This document shows positions 9,698 through 21,826 of a stretch of 64,000 nucleotides of DNA, piece by piece (positions within the stretch are counted from its first letter, which is position 1; each line of letters opens with the position of its first letter). The position numbers were made by a program, and so were the translations under genes. The notes under the pieces were generated by a model. It saw only the letters and a program-made list of their open reading frames with translations. It was not told the origin of the DNA and searched no databases. The DNA is from Hesseltinella vesiculosa. Taxonomy: Eukaryota; Mucoromycota; Mucoromycetes; Mucorales; Cunninghamellaceae. The stretch is from NCBI GenBank assembly GCA_002104935.1, contig MCGT01000035.1:218399-282398 (forward strand). Direction: 5' to 3'.

Positions 9698-11605
9698 CTA
9701 TGAGATGCCGAGGGACCGTTTGCTAAGTTCATAAATAGCATAACTGATACTGACCGAGGGCACGACCTGGATGACAAAAAATAGGTGAGATGCTGGGCGC
9801 GATGTTTGAATGGTTTACCTTGAAGAGAGTCGGCCCAAGACCACGGTAAAATCCTCGAACACCATCTAATTGGTAAGTCTTTCTTGCTGCATCAAAAGCA
9901 GAGGTATAACGATAAGGGTGGCCTGGGGTTCCTTGAGCTTGAAGTCTAAAAAAAAAAAAAAAAAGATGAGCTGGCGTCAATAGAGCCGGGTCACTTCGTT
10001 TACCTTGTGCGGATCATATTTAAAGGATACACGCTGGTAGCACCAATGCAGCCACTGACCATACCACAGGACCAAAGGACCAAAATGTTAGGTTGAGGGG
10101 CTACGTCTCCAGGCCTAGATTGTTGTTTCATGTATTGAAGATATGTCACTTTTAGAGTTTCATAAATCCCCATATCCAGTGCTTGATATGGAAACACGCC
10201 CAACAACCCTGGCAAATGACATCGCCGGTAATGAAAAAAAAAAAAAAAAAGATGAGGAGATCTTTCACAGCCTTTGTAAAATGCTTACCCAATGTCAGGC
10301 CGGGCCAGAAGGCGCGGATGCCTTGGGAGCGATACATTTGACGAGCGGTCGACAAGACGACGGAGCGACCAATGAATTTGGACGAGGCAGATGTACAGTT
10401 GGCATTGACTTGGGCTGGGGTGGTATTGGCGGCGGCAGCGGCGGTGGCAGCCGCAGACAGGGGTTTGCCCGCAGTGGTGGACATGATGCGGGTTTTCAGT
10501 GTTTCGACGGGGTAAATGCAAAATTGAGAACATAGACCAGCCACGCCACCAGCTATAAACCGTGCTCCAACGGGAATGGCGTTCTTGTCCTCTGAGTGGG
10601 TTAATTCCGCAAGCACTGTCTTGGCAGTTTCAAACACGTAGAACTTGATGCTAACCAAAAAAAAAAAAAAAGGTGTTTAGAGCGTTTAGAGCAAGTGATA
10701 GAAGTGCCTACGAAGATTCAGGGACGATCTTGAACACGTTCAAGCCGTTGCCAACAAAAAAGGCGCGAAAGCCACCTTGGCCATAAATGTTCTTGACAGC
10801 CTGAAGGATGGTGGAGCCAGAAGAAGCACGGGCGGCTGCACAGGTAGCAGAGGCGGCTGATGGGCCTTTGTAGGCGGTTTGGGTAATCAGGTACACTTTC
10901 AGACGATCAAAGGGGGCAGTGCAGGTTCTTGAGACAGCACCTGCGATACCACCGGCAGCCAAGTACTTGTAGGCATTGTGTGCGGCTTCATCGGTATGAG
11001 GAAAGACAACTTCGGCATCGTGGGTCAGTTGTGTTGATGTTTGATAGTAGCGATAGATCTCGGTGATGGTGGTTTCTCTAGGCAACAGCAGCAAAAAATC
11101 ACGCCAATCTCGAAAATCGATATAACCATGACGATCTAATAGGGAGTGAGCGCTTCCTTCCTTTTATCCAACAGGGACTCTTACCGGTGTCAATCAGTTG
11201 AATGAAATCTTCCAAATCGTCCTTTGTCACACGAATGCCAGCTGATTTCAAAGCATTTTCCAGTTCTTCTGGGTGCAAACGATGGTCGCCTGATTTGTTG
11301 ATTTGTGCGAAGAGGTTCCAGAGGTCCCGCTCCTTTTCGAGGACATAGGCTCTGAATTCATTATAGTCGATCAGGCCATCACGGGCCGTATCGCACATGG
11401 CCAGGAGGTCGGTGGCATAGCGGGTGTGGGCCGGAAGGTGTGTGAGTTTGAGAAAGCCGCCGAGGATGCATTCGGCATCGAGAACGCCGGTGCCATGCTG
11501 GTCCAAGGAATCAAAGAGGCTGCGGATGCGCTCTTCTCGTTCGTTGGCCTTTTCATCGTAGTAAGGATGTCGTTCCGGAGGAGGATCGGTAGGGCTGTCC
11601 ATCAT
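9698..11605 (-). CDS. SAL1: EF-hand mitochondrial carrier (ATP-Mg/Pi type), 535 aa
   Basis: Six exons: 11185-11605, 10712-11135, 10289-10650, 10004-10208, 9819-9945, 9698-9766. All junctions are GT-AG and keep frame. The first part (about residues 1-180) has calcium-binding EF-hands, best seen in DTARDGLIDYNEF and, across the first intron, DTDRHGYIDFRDW. The second part is a three-repeat mitochondrial carrier with signatures PFDRLK, PVETLK and PLNMIR. This layout defines the calcium-regulated ATP-Mg/phosphate carriers of the inner membrane (SCaMC, yeast Sal1), which adjust the matrix adenine-nucleotide pool in response to cytosolic calcium. An Ala/Thr-rich insert (AAATAAAAANTT) lies in repeat 2. 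The start MMDSPT is the first ATG of the frame. Confidence 0.93.
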
Positions 11606-12375
11606 CAAAATAAAAACAAGGGTAAGTGGGGCTGGTCAATCAATCTAAAAAGGAGCGATCAGTTATATAATGACGAAGTCGATGATCTGAGATTTACCAA
11701 GAAAAAAAAAAGGAATGGGAGCGATTAATACATGTAATCAATAAAACAAGCACGAACGACAACTGGACCTTTTTTTTTTTAAAAAAAAAAAGTGTAGCAA
11801 TGAGAGAGGGGAGGTGAAGAGAGGGAGGGTAAAAGAAATAGAAAGAGATGTCAAACGTGCTAGTTCAATAAGACGTAAGGCAGTTCAATGGGGGTAGGGG
11901 GAGGTTGAAAAGGTCCCAATGGCGAAAAGGTGGAGAACAACAGAGAAAAAAAGAGAAAAAGGGGGGGGTTCAACAAAAAGCTGCCAGTGTTTTTTTTTGG
12001 CTGACTTTGAATAACCGCCGGACATCGGGTTTGTGCAGTTTGTCAAAAAAAGTGGTCATTTCCCGTTCTGGGATTGGCTCGTTTCTTAAGCTCATTTTTC
12101 CAAGGATGTCCTTGTGACATGTTTTATTTATGAACTTGGTCCACATATACCGCCTAGGTAAACAATGTCTGATGTGAAGAAAGAGCTGAGAGGGTGACTC
12201 ATTCTCTCAAGGCTGGCGGCTTGATCTTTCATTTTATTTTTTTCCATCTTTGGGTAATCCATCGCCACTGCTCGTGTTCCAGAGAAGGATAAATGCAAAT
12301 GGCAGAGATAGTTTACTAGGTGGGGTCATGGTGGTCTATGGAAAGGTGGTCTATAGGAAAAAGGGAGGGGGAAGT
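11606..12375. other. intergenic between SAL1 and the gene ending at 12376
   Basis: About 770 bp including an adjacent T10/A11 run at about 11770-11790 and a G/A-rich stretch to about 12000. The short frames show no family features. It serves as SAL1 upstream region and 3' flank of the next minus-strand gene. Confidence 0.4.
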
Positions 12376-13833
12376 CTAGATGGGGTAAGGTGCCGACTGG
12401 CTACGATGGACAGGGTCTGGGTATTCTAGACCCAAGGTATATTGAGCCTGTGTTCGTTGCCATTGACGTTCGAGAACCAAATCGAGAACGCTGTTGCTTT
12501 GGATAGGGTGTAGCGTGTTGGGAAAGGGTGTCGCAGAGACAGAGGCGGCAGAGTGCATGTCGCCGTTGGGCAGGGAGGTGAGTGGCGATGGAACGGATGA
12601 ATCAGAGGGAGAAGACGACCAGTCATCGGCAGGGGCAAGCAAAAGATGCCGGGGTCGAGGCTGAGCTATAGGTTCCACTGGTTGACCAGGGCAGTAATTG
12701 GGCGGTGGCGGAAGAAGCGTGACGACAGGGTGGACATGGTTAGGGCGGTTGTGCTCAATGACAAAGTAATGGTCATCGGGCAAGGTCATGTTCCTAAGAA
12801 GCTCGTGCAGACGACGGCGGCGCGCAACCTCGACTTGCATTTCCAAATGGTGTATACGTGTGGACTTGCGCATGCGGTACCAATGATACACAATCACAGC
12901 AATCACATACAACGCCAAAGGAACCCACAGTAGCTTGGCGACCGGCGGCAGATCCGGCACAAACACCGAGACTGTGCCCACAAACACAAACGACATGACG
13001 TAAAATGCCAAGCAGATGCCATGGAACTGGTGTTGAACGCAGCCGACAACCTGTTTACGTGAGAGCAAAGACGGCCACGAGACTAAAAAGTCGATGCAGC
13101 CGGTGTCGCACTCTTCCTCGTCGCGGTACATTTGCTCTAGCCGGCGTAGATTGGCCATGTCATGCTGTAGGCGAGCCTCCATCAATGGATCCTCGTAGCG
13201 CTTGTAAGAAGGTGGCCGGGAAAGCGTTGGATGGAGGTCGATGGAAGTGGGCTGACGTGATAGGCTGTCGAAGGCAGTGTCTACGTAGGAGAATTGTGAT
13301 GGTGTATGACTGCACAGAGTATGGTGGGAGAGAGTGCGGTTGGAGGGCGACCAAGGGTTGTTGGAGGGCAGGGCAGACGGTGGCGTATGAGGCGCTTGGA
13401 TGGGCTGGGGCATTGAAGAAACAGACGGTTGACGGGCTCGAGCACAGCTGTCTTGGTCCGTTGTGGGTAGAAATGGGAGGCTTCGATGGGGGCGCCAGCA
13501 GCTTGGGCGGTGAGGTAATGCCGACAGCTGTGCAGTGACGTCCGTGGACCGGCTGGTGTGGAGATGATGCATGATGAGATCTTCATTGTCGGCCGTGCGA
13601 GTTAGGGTATCCGTGGGCATCGTTTGTGTCGATCCAAAGTCGTCACGGGCATCGTTGGGGGCTATGATTAGGGCTGTCATAGTGGAATGCTGCGCAATTG
13701 CGGGAGGAAAAGATGGGCTTGAGGTGGCTCGCGGTGAAAATGAACCAGAAAAAGAATTTGTGACGGACGAGGTCGGATGGTGATTGTGTTCAGAGTATAT
13801 CTTTGCTACAATGGCTTGCTTTTGCAATGGCAT
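12376..13833 (-). CDS. two-span membrane protein with long disordered tails, 485 aa
   Basis: Single-exon minus-strand frame. Residues 1-240 are Ser/Pro/Thr-rich and low complexity. Residues about 240-335 are well ordered: a Cys-containing segment (DTGCIDFLVSW), two hydrophobic spans at about 272-294 and 301-319, then a basic helix (RMRKSTRIHHLEMQVEVARR). The remaining 150 residues are again Pro/Ser-rich. No signal peptide is seen, so the protein is probably an internal membrane protein with both ends on one side. The tails resemble phospho-regulated or scaffold regions. I do not recognise the family, and no catalytic motif is visible. Length and composition make a real coding gene very likely. 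Confidence 0.8.
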   Translation of the reverse strand: MPLQKQAIVAKIYSEHNHHPTSSVTNSFSGSFSPRATSSPSFPPAIAQHSTMTALIIAPNDARDDFGSTQTMPTDTLTRTADNEDLIMHHLHTSRSTDVTAQLSALPHRPSCWRPHRSLPFLPTTDQDSCARARQPSVSSMPQPIQAPHTPPSALPSNNPWSPSNRTLSHHTLCSHTPSQFSYVDTAFDSLSRQPTSIDLHPTLSRPPSYKRYEDPLMEARLQHDMANLRRLEQMYRDEEECDTGCIDFLVSWPSLLSRKQVVGCVQHQFHGICLAFYVMSFVFVGTVSVFVPDLPPVAKLLWVPLALYVIAVIVYHWYRMRKSTRIHHLEMQVEVARRRRLHELLRNMTLPDDHYFVIEHNRPNHVHPVVTLLPPPPNYCPGQPVEPIAQPRPRHLLLAPADDWSSSPSDSSVPSPLTSLPNGDMHSAASVSATPFPNTLHPIQSNSVLDLVLERQWQRTQAQYTLGLEYPDPVHRSQSAPYPI

Positions 13834-13984
13834 GATATGTCGAAAGGAAGGGTATGGAAGAGAGGCTAGACCGAGTGAAAAAAAAAAAAAAGGCCGAAAT
13901 TGAAAAAGCTAGAAGCTTTCCAGCTGAAACCTTGGCCATGCCGGTGGGTTTCAGCGGCGATTCATTTGAATGAGAAAAGGCCAG

Positions 13985-15231
13985 CTAGACGATGGTTTGC
14001 GGTTGGCATTGGTGTGCAAGCTTGGAGAGCTGCAAAGGGATGTCTTGCCGATGGTCACGACACAAAATCATGGTTTTCATGACCTCACTGGGAGGAATGA
14101 CGAATTCAGGAATGGTGTCGGCCAGGGTAGGGTCAATATCGTCAAGTTTTGTCGGGTCGTCCAAGTCCATACGAGCCATCCTGAACATTTGGCGCATTTG
14201 GTAGTGGGTAGCCAGGGTCAATTCCATATGTACATCCATGCGACCTAAAATGTGAAAGTTGAGCAAGGCGGAAGTCATGCCAGACATTTTTTACCTGAGC
14301 GGATGACGGCGGGATCTAGTTTGAGTTTGTGGTTGGTGGTCATGATGAAAAGGATGCCATCCGCCATGGTATGTCCGTCCAAAATGCTGAGGAATGTGCT
14401 GAGGTTGAAACCTTCACCATCGTCGTCTTGATCGCTCGTATTGGTCATGACACGCTGAGATCGGCGATGAAGGACCTGGAAGAGAAGTGAGTTGGGTTGG
14501 AAGATGCATTAGAGGTGACGCAGACTTACGGTGGTTTGAGCATCGACATCTTCAAAAACGACAACGGCATTGGTTGGTATAGAGACAAAGGCGTCCAGGA
14601 GCTCGGCATCGGAGCGGATGTAGCCCAGGTTGATAAAGTAGAGAGATCGGCCCAGATAAGACGCAATGGCCAGCACCAGACTCGTTTTGCCGGTGCCAGG
14701 AGAGCCATAGAGCAAGTAGCCTCGTTGGTAGGCAAGACCAACGCGCTTGTAAAAATCGCGATTGTCAACAAATGCATCAAGATCCTGCTTGACCAAGCGT
14801 TCGTTCTTGGGGCACAGCGCCACCGTGGCCAAGCCAAGGTTGTCGTGGAGCGAACATACTTGGACCCATTTGGCTTGCGTGCCAGAATACTCGTACCGAG
14901 CCCGTGCACGCTTCGCTTGTTCGGCAGCCACGTGCAAAAGATACGCTTTGGCGCTGTGGTCCAAAAAGGCCGCCAGAGTTGCCACCGTTGCTGTCTTGTC
15001 CGCCGTTGACACACGGATGGGTGGTTCGTGGGTGGCCTGTTGCAGCTGGAACCGCAGCATCGATGGTGGTAGCCCAGGCATCCACTCGGAGCCAGATGGC
15101 ATGGACGGGTGTTGTTGCATAGCTGTCTGATTGTTGGAAGCATTGGATTCAAACATGACCTTTAGTAAATAGCCTTCATAATTGATTGCAGTCACTAGAA
15201 AAAAACACGCATGAGCTGATCCTGCTGCCAT

Positions 15232-15270
<39 letters not shown>

Positions 15271-15779
15271 TTGGTGAGACTGAGGCACAATGTCATAGGG
15301 AGGCGGTTCATCAGCAGATCGCTCCAATTGTAAATTAGGTCTGAGGTGAAAGACACCTGCCGATCGATGTTGGGTTTCCTGCGATAGGAAATGGCAAAGA
15401 GCTTGATGGTACAGATTGCGATCTGGGCAACAGAAGAAAAAGCGTGTGAATAGCAGGGCTGCATAAGACATTGGGATTTACTTGAGCGATAATCGTCAGG
15501 CACATCAGGATCAATCAGGAGGGCGATTTCCTTGCGGGCATGTGGCCGCATATGAGCCAAGGAATGGCTCAACCGGATGGATGCGTAGATGGTGAGCTTG
15601 ATCAAAACTAGGAACAGCGTGATGACCGTGGTGACCAGAAATGTGTCGACAGCGTAGATGCCAGTGCGTTGCACATATCGATCCAGGCGACCAGGTAGAT
15701 AAGCATAGAGTATCGATTCCAATTGTGTAAACGAAAATAGATTGGTTAATGATGCAACAATGGTATTGAAGTCATCCAT
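13985..15779 (-). CDS. BCS1-like AAA ATPase, 518 aa
   Basis: Five exons: 15482-15779, 15270-15422, 14530-15194, 14295-14475, 13985-14244. All are GT-AG; intron 2 holds an A30 run (coding strand) right after its donor. An N-terminal hydrophobic span (about 44-66) is followed by a BCS1-type region. The AAA domain then shows Walker A GSPGTGKT (about 314-321), Walker B AVVVFEDVDA, a TTNHKLKLDPAVIRSGR segment (sensor/arginine finger) and a C-terminal lid. In this family a single N-terminal helix anchors the ring to the mitochondrial inner membrane; BCS1 itself inserts the Rieske protein of complex III. This may be BCS1 or one of the BCS1-related paralogues common in fungi. It is longer than yeast BCS1 (about 456 aa). 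Confidence 0.88.
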
Positions 15780-15863
15780 GCCATTTAAAAAAGGAAAAAG
15801 GGAGGCAAAAGATTTGAAGAATTTTTTTTAATTTAATTTTAGGGGAAATCTAGGCAACGCTAT

Positions 15864-17227
15864 TTACAATTTGGATTCCATCGAGCTCTTTTCGAAAAAC
15901 GAGTGAATGGTGTCGACCAAGAGGTTCACCTGATCCAAGGTATTATGACCGTGGAAACAAATGCGTACGCGCTCTTGGCCTCTGGGTACAGTAGGGGAGC
16001 AGATGGGTTTGACAATGAAGCCCCGCTCGTTGAGAAAGCCGGCCAGCGCTCGGACCGGTCGATTGCCATTCAGCACCACACCTTGAATAGGGCTGGTGGA
16101 CGGTAGCAACTCACCTGTCGGCAGCTGTACTTTGCTTCGAAACCGCTCAATCAACTGTTGCAAGTGTGACTGAATCTACAGCAAGAACTCCTTGGTGAGT
16201 TCTCTCTCATGCCCATGGCTCCTCTTGACAAGCCTACCTTGTTGATGTTGTCGGAAGCCAGCTGTCGGTACGCTGATTGGATAAGGGCGAGGCTGCTGAA
16301 TGGCATGAATGTGGAGTAAATGAGCGGTCGTGCATAGTTGATGAGATATTGTCGTAATGTGTCACTGCCGAGAATCGCCGCTGGGGAAAGCAAAGGTCGC
16401 GTTAGTCATCCTGAATACGTTTCCCCCAAACGATTTTTATCCGTTTACCTCCATTGCCGGCCAAGGCCTTGCTGAATGTATGGATCCGAGCAAACACTCT
16501 ATTTTCTAGCCCTAATTGACACACCACGCCTTTGCCATGGTCACCAAAGACACCTGTGGCATGTGCCTGTTCAAAAAAAAAGTTGGCCGAGCCATTGGAC
16601 GATACCTTTCCTTACCTCATCTACAATCAAAAAACCATTGGAGCCGTCGGGCCAGTACTTCAGCAACAGATCCGACATTTCCCTCAGCGGTGCCACATCC
16701 CCATCCATCGAGTACACCGATTCGATGGCCACAAAGACGTTTTGCTTGGTATGTTTCACCATGTCTAGCTTGACAGCCAGGTCGTTGACGTTGGAGTGCT
16801 GGAAAGCGATGCGTTGGGTGTTCCGGGACAGGCGCATGCCTTCATGTGAGCTGGCGTGGATCAGTTCGTCATAGAGGATAATGTCTCCCTTTTGCGGCAC
16901 GGAGCTGAGCAACCCAACATTAGCATCGAACCCAGAATTGAAGATCAAGCCAGAAGGGGCGCCGTGGAAGTCGGCAATGGTGCGCTCCAAATCCTCGGCA
17001 TACTTGGAATTACCATCGAGTAATCGTGAGCCAGTAGAGCCTAGGATAGTGGTCATGGATTGCAATTCTTGTAAGTAGTCGTCTCGCATAGCATCGCTGG
17101 CAGCAAGGCCCAGAAAGTCATTGGATGAGAAATCAAGCGCCTTTGGATCATTCACCACCAGACGTCGCAGCTTTGCAATCTTTTGTCGTCGTTGCAACAA
17201 TGCATCTAGCTGGGCTGTGAGATCCAT
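15864..17227 (-). CDS. alpha-oxoamine synthase, probably 8-amino-7-oxononanoate synthase, 394 aa
   Basis: Four exons: 16616-17227, 16449-16566, 16238-16380, 15864-16175, with GT-AG introns of 49-68 bp. The protein is a fold-type I PLP enzyme. Landmarks are LDFSSNDFLGLA, GSTGSRLLDGNS, the Asp motif IVDEAHATGVFG split by intron 1, and the PLP lysine in HTFSKALAG (Lys about 237). Length and motifs fit BioF-type AONS, which joins pimeloyl thioester and alanine in biotin synthesis. Other oxoamine synthases (ALA synthase, KBL, serine palmitoyltransferase) are less likely given the short N-terminus. ATG 17227 sits just after a pyrimidine-rich stretch, and a 5' UTR intron is possible. Confidence 0.85.
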
Positions 17228-18263
17228 ACTACAGAAATAAAGTGGGGTTGGCTGAGAAATAGAGAGGAAAAGGGAGGGGAAACAGCAAAAAACTTGTTGG
17301 GCGAAAAAAAAAAAAAAAAGGAACCCCAACCCAACTCTGTCCGAGCCAATGTGAAATTCATGATCTTGCAATTCTGCTACGTTTTCCTGGACCTGTTTTA
17401 GCCTTTTTGGTGTGACCACTTTGACATCCAAGCGAACCGTTTTTTTGACAGGGTATGCGCAGTCATGCTGGGCATATCAGTTTTTCCCACGATCCCCTTG
17501 TTTTGCACCCTCGTGTCTGCGCCCAGCTCTTTTCACCAATAGACCCATTCTCCTCCTATCAAACAATCCCTACGGAGATCCATCAGACAAATGAAAGCAA
17601 AACAAGGAAAATAATCGGCTGAGGAGGATGAAAACACACTGCTCGTGGAAATCATCGTTAGCCAAGCGCATCTCCGTATGCTTGAATCTGTCAAAAATCT
17701 TCGATTTCACCTCCGATCTCCAGTTGAATGAACGATCAGAGCTGGACGGGAACCGGTAGCAGGTGAGGAGCAGGTGCGAAGAAGCCACCGCAGCTACAGG
17801 CGATGAAGCAGGACCAGGAGAAGCCCCAGACAAAGAACGGCACAGGTGGCTGTGAAATACGTTTGGAATAATCGGGCCAAGGATAAAGGATAGCTATTGT
17901 AAAATAGATGATGAAGAAAAGAAGCGAAGATTCAAAGCAAGGCCTGGAATGACATTCGAGGAAGAAGTCTGAGCGCCAACTTCCTAGCCAGGAATCGAAG
18001 CAGGCTAAATATGGTACTTTTTTTTCAAAATGAATAAAAGGAAATGCTGCACAGCACTTTTGAGTGATCGAATCGATTTGAGGTTTTGTCCTTGTCTATT
18101 GTGAAAAAAAAAAAAAGAAAGCTTGACCAAATCGAAGCGTTGTTGTTGCTGACGCCAAAAAAGGCAACTGCGCTGCATAAAAACGAAAAAAAATAAAAGC
18201 GTGCCTCTTTCATTCTTTTTTCATTGTCATATTTTTTTGTTTTTTATTTAAAAAAAAAAGGCA
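17228..18263. promoter_or_regulatory. divergent intergenic region
   Basis: About 1 kb between an oppositely oriented gene pair. It contains A/T runs (about 17304-17319 and 18104-18115) and a TTTATTT/A9 run just before 18264. The frames at 17311-17431 and 17570-17833 run through homopolymers and show no family features, so I do not call them. Confidence 0.4.
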
Positions 18264-21200
18264 ATGTACAAGAGACACAGTGGAAGAAGATCGGTGTCTC
18301 CTCAAGATACCCAATCGTCCGATGGTTCGCAATTTCGTCGCTCAGGCGCTGGCAACAAGGTCGCTTCCCTGAAAAACCAATGGCTGGCGGTCGAGCAAGA
18401 ACAACAACAAGCCGCTGCTCAATCTTACCATGGAAGCGTCCGGTCCACCACTTCCTCGGCTTCAGGAGGCAGCCACCGTGCACCTTCCCCCATGGCTATT
18501 CGCTCACGATTATCTTTTGAGCCCGGTAACGATTCTGAAGAAGAAGAAGACGAAGAAGATTTGGACCTGCAAGATCAAAGCAATGACCAAGTCATCCTGG
18601 AGAATGACCATCAAGCCTACTATGAGCCCAAACCTTCTACCTATACCAACTCAACTCCAACTTCCATGGCTATTCCTAGCCCATCTGCACACTTTGGCTC
18701 ATCCCAAGAGTTCAAGGTAAAAAAAAAAAAAAAAAGAGCTTGGGTGGTGCAGACATTTCATTTTTTTTTTCTTTTTACCAGGTGGCAAAGGAAGGTTGGA
18801 TTTACAAACGCAACAGCCTCATGGTAAGTTTTTTGTCTCTGGCTTGGTTTTTGTAAACTCATTTCCTTTTTTAGCAATGGCGACAAGTGTATGCAGTGGC
18901 AAAGCATGGGAATGCGGTCAAGCCGGGCTCATTGTATCTTTACAAAGATGACAAGGTAAGCAACGCAGTGCAAAAAAGAAGCTCATAGAGTAACGGTTTT
19001 TTTTTTTTTCGTGCTATACTTGGATCTAGTTTGCAAATCATATTCACACCTACGATATGAGCGAAGTGGTGCAGGTGGAGCCACGGAACCAAGACTACCG
19101 GGCAGGAATCAAATGGGAGTTCCGGCTGTTGGTGAAGAAAGAAGACGTGATTCTGGCCACCGAAGACATGAGCAGCCGCCAAGCCTGGATCAACTCGCTC
19201 ACCTCGATCATGGGCAAAGTGTCACTTGCCAGCCACAGCGAATTACAGTCCAAAACGTATATGATGGAACAAGCCAATCGCCAGATGCGCATGGACAATG
19301 CTGCCCTCGAGACCGACAATGCCCGCCTGCGCCAAGAACTGCTCGATGTCCAAAAGCGCGAACGCTCGCTTGCCAGTGAACATGCCGCACGCGAATCCGG
19401 GCTGAACACCGAGCTGGAGCATGTGCGCCAAACCCTGGACGAGACGGAGCTGGAGCTGGTGGCGCTCCGCGAAAAGACAGAAACCCTCGAGCAGCAGAAG
19501 ATGACCTGGCAAGCCCGTACCCAGGAAATGCAGGCAGCCCTACAAGAATCCCGCGACAAGCTGGCTTACATGGAAGAACAACACGGCTATCTGGTGGAGG
19601 ACTTGGAGCAGCTCCGTGAAGAAAAAAAGGAATGGCAAATGGCAAGATCGTCTACACCTCCCCGACGCCAATTCAGTAGCGGTCCGCCCCCCTCAGCTGC
19701 GTACCGTCATGGCCGCCGGGGCCCTCCTGCGCACGATGGCATGGCCTATGGTGACCTGTATGAACCAACTGACGATGTTGCTGGCCTCCGTCACATCAAG
19801 TCTCAGCTACAATCGCTCGTCGACCATATCAAGGACCCGGCCCTGTTGGCTCATGTAGAGGACGTCAAGGCGGGCGTCGATAAGCTTGACGACAGCCTGA
19901 GTGATGCCAAAGAAGGCTGGGCAGATCTCCAGGACAACCTGGTCAAACTACTGGCAAAAGAACAGCAGGACAAGGATGAACTGTGGACGTCGGTGCGTGA
20001 AGGCCTCGACAAGTGGCAAGGAGACGGTGAAAAGGTCGACCATATGCTGCAAGATATCCAAGCCTCGCAGACCTCTCTGCTCACGATGCTCAGGGACCAG
20101 TCAGCCAACCAAGGCCCCCTCGACCTCGCCCCGGTCATGGAGCAATGGCAAGCTGAACAAAAGAAATTCTTGCAGCAGCTCCAGGACCAATTTGGCGTGT
20201 CTGCCGTCGCCCAGCCTGCATCGGCTCGTCAAGACCAGCACCTCGAAAAACAGTTCCTGCAAGCCCTCGACAGCCTCAGGGAGAACGTTGACCAAGGCCG
20301 AACCGATTCCGAAAAGAGTTTCAAGGTGCTTGGACAGCTCTTCCAGCATGTGCTTCATCAGTTGGACGACTTGGACGTGCCTGACCTGGCCAAGCCCCTG
20401 GACGATGTCATGGAGCGCCTCTTGACCATGGACGAGCGCCTTCATCGCCTGCAAGTCTACACCCACAAGGATGCTGGAGCTGCTGACGACCAGATCCATG
20501 GGGATGACGTGCGCGACATGCTGGTCGACACCCGTAGCTTTATGGCCCACATTGAACAGGTACTGGACCAGTTTGGCGGCAACCAGGCCGGCTTGGAAGC
20601 TACCGTCAGACGCGCCGTCAAAACAGCCCTCAATACTCACACCGAGCGACAACAAGCCCAGGGACAGGACGCCACCGACCAGCTACAGCGCTATGAAGAC
20701 AGAGCCCGTGACTACATGGATCGATCCATGAAGGACATGCGCACGCATCTTGAAGACTGCACCACTGAGCAGTACAAGATGACGGAGGAGCTGATCCTGC
20801 GCGCCGTCCAGCACCTACAGCAAATCACTTCCGAGCACCAGCCCTTGACCAACAACGAAGGCAATGATACCAAGGCCCTGCAAGCCCAGCGCCAGGACCT
20901 CGAAAACGCCATTGATCGCCTTTTAAAGGAAAAGCGCCAGCTAGAGGCCGACAGCAAGCAGCTGGGCAAGGATAATCAGCAATTGGAAGTTGCCCTGCAT
21001 AAGAAGCAAGCCGAGCTGCAAGTTGCCCAGGACGAATACAGCCGCCTGAAACAGCAGATCGACCACGATCGCCAAGCCGCCGTGACTCATCTTGCCCGTG
21101 ACCTCGAGCCCTTGCTGCGACAGATTCAACAATTCAAACAGTCGCCCCCCTCACCTCAAGAAGATCTCTTTTCCGACGACAGTGGCGAATACATTGATCT

Positions 21201-21345
21201 TGGTCGGGTAAATTTCCTTTTTGCTCTCATAAGCTGGTCCTCACTTTTTTTTTTTTTTTCGTACCGCTAGGGATCTCGTAACAGGAAACCAAACAAGGAC
21301 AAGCGCCAATCCCCATTAGCAAATTATCTTCACCAGCCTCGTTAG
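18264..21345 (+). CDS. PH-domain coiled-coil protein, 942 aa
   Basis: Five exons: 18264-18716, 18782-18823, 18875-18955, 19030-21207, 21271-21345, all GT-AG and in frame. Intron 1 has an A-run directly after its donor. Residues 1-150 are low complexity with an acidic patch (SEEEEDEEDLDL). Residues about 152-260 form a pleckstrin-homology domain spread over exons 2-4: it begins KEGWIYKRNSLMQWRQVYAV, and its final helix includes SRQAWINSLTSIMG. From about 265 to the end it is mostly long heptad-rich coiled coil with many Gln/Glu/Leu, broken by a Pro/Gly-rich hinge near 400. The PH domain probably binds phosphoinositides, so I infer a membrane-cortex tether or scaffold. I do not recognise a named orthologue. 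Confidence 0.88.
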
Positions 21346-21826
21346 GCTACCATATACCATCTGACTCCGGACCTTGAAAGACAGAATAATAAAAAAAAAA
21401 CCCTGCATCGGAGGGAAGAGTTGAAAGCAGTGGACTGCACAGGGAAACTCCAAGGAGCCAATAAAAAGCATACAAGCGGCGGTTTTCTAAAATGAGGAGA
21501 GGAGAATGCCAGTGCCAGTGTCTTCCAGCATATTCACCCATATTGCTTGTCGCTTCTTTGGCCCACCATCGACTCCTTTCATCCCCTGACCTTTGATTTG
21601 AACATAACTATTTATAGTCTGAGCAACTGAAAAAGTCTTAAGTGACGGTATCGAAGCTTCGGTTAGGATAGGGGACGTAAGCGACGTTTTTTTTTTCCCG
21701 TGGTGCTGTTGCATTTTGCCATTGTGCGACCTGGTGAAAAATCCAAAAAAAGTGAGCGTTTTTTTTTCTGCCTCCTCTTCTTCTTTCCATTGGACTTTTT
21801 TTTCTTCTTCTTTTTTTATAACTTCC
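21346..21826. other. intergenic, 5' region of the F-box gene
   Basis: T-rich, with runs up to the ATG at 21827. The plus frame extends upstream to 21716 only through homopolymer codons and a non-ATG start. Confidence 0.4.

Noticed and set aside
17311..17431. possible extra 5' exon for the AONS-like gene (frame starting at 17431)
   Set aside because: The frame runs through a T-run with no suitable donor; ATG 17227 gives a normal family start.
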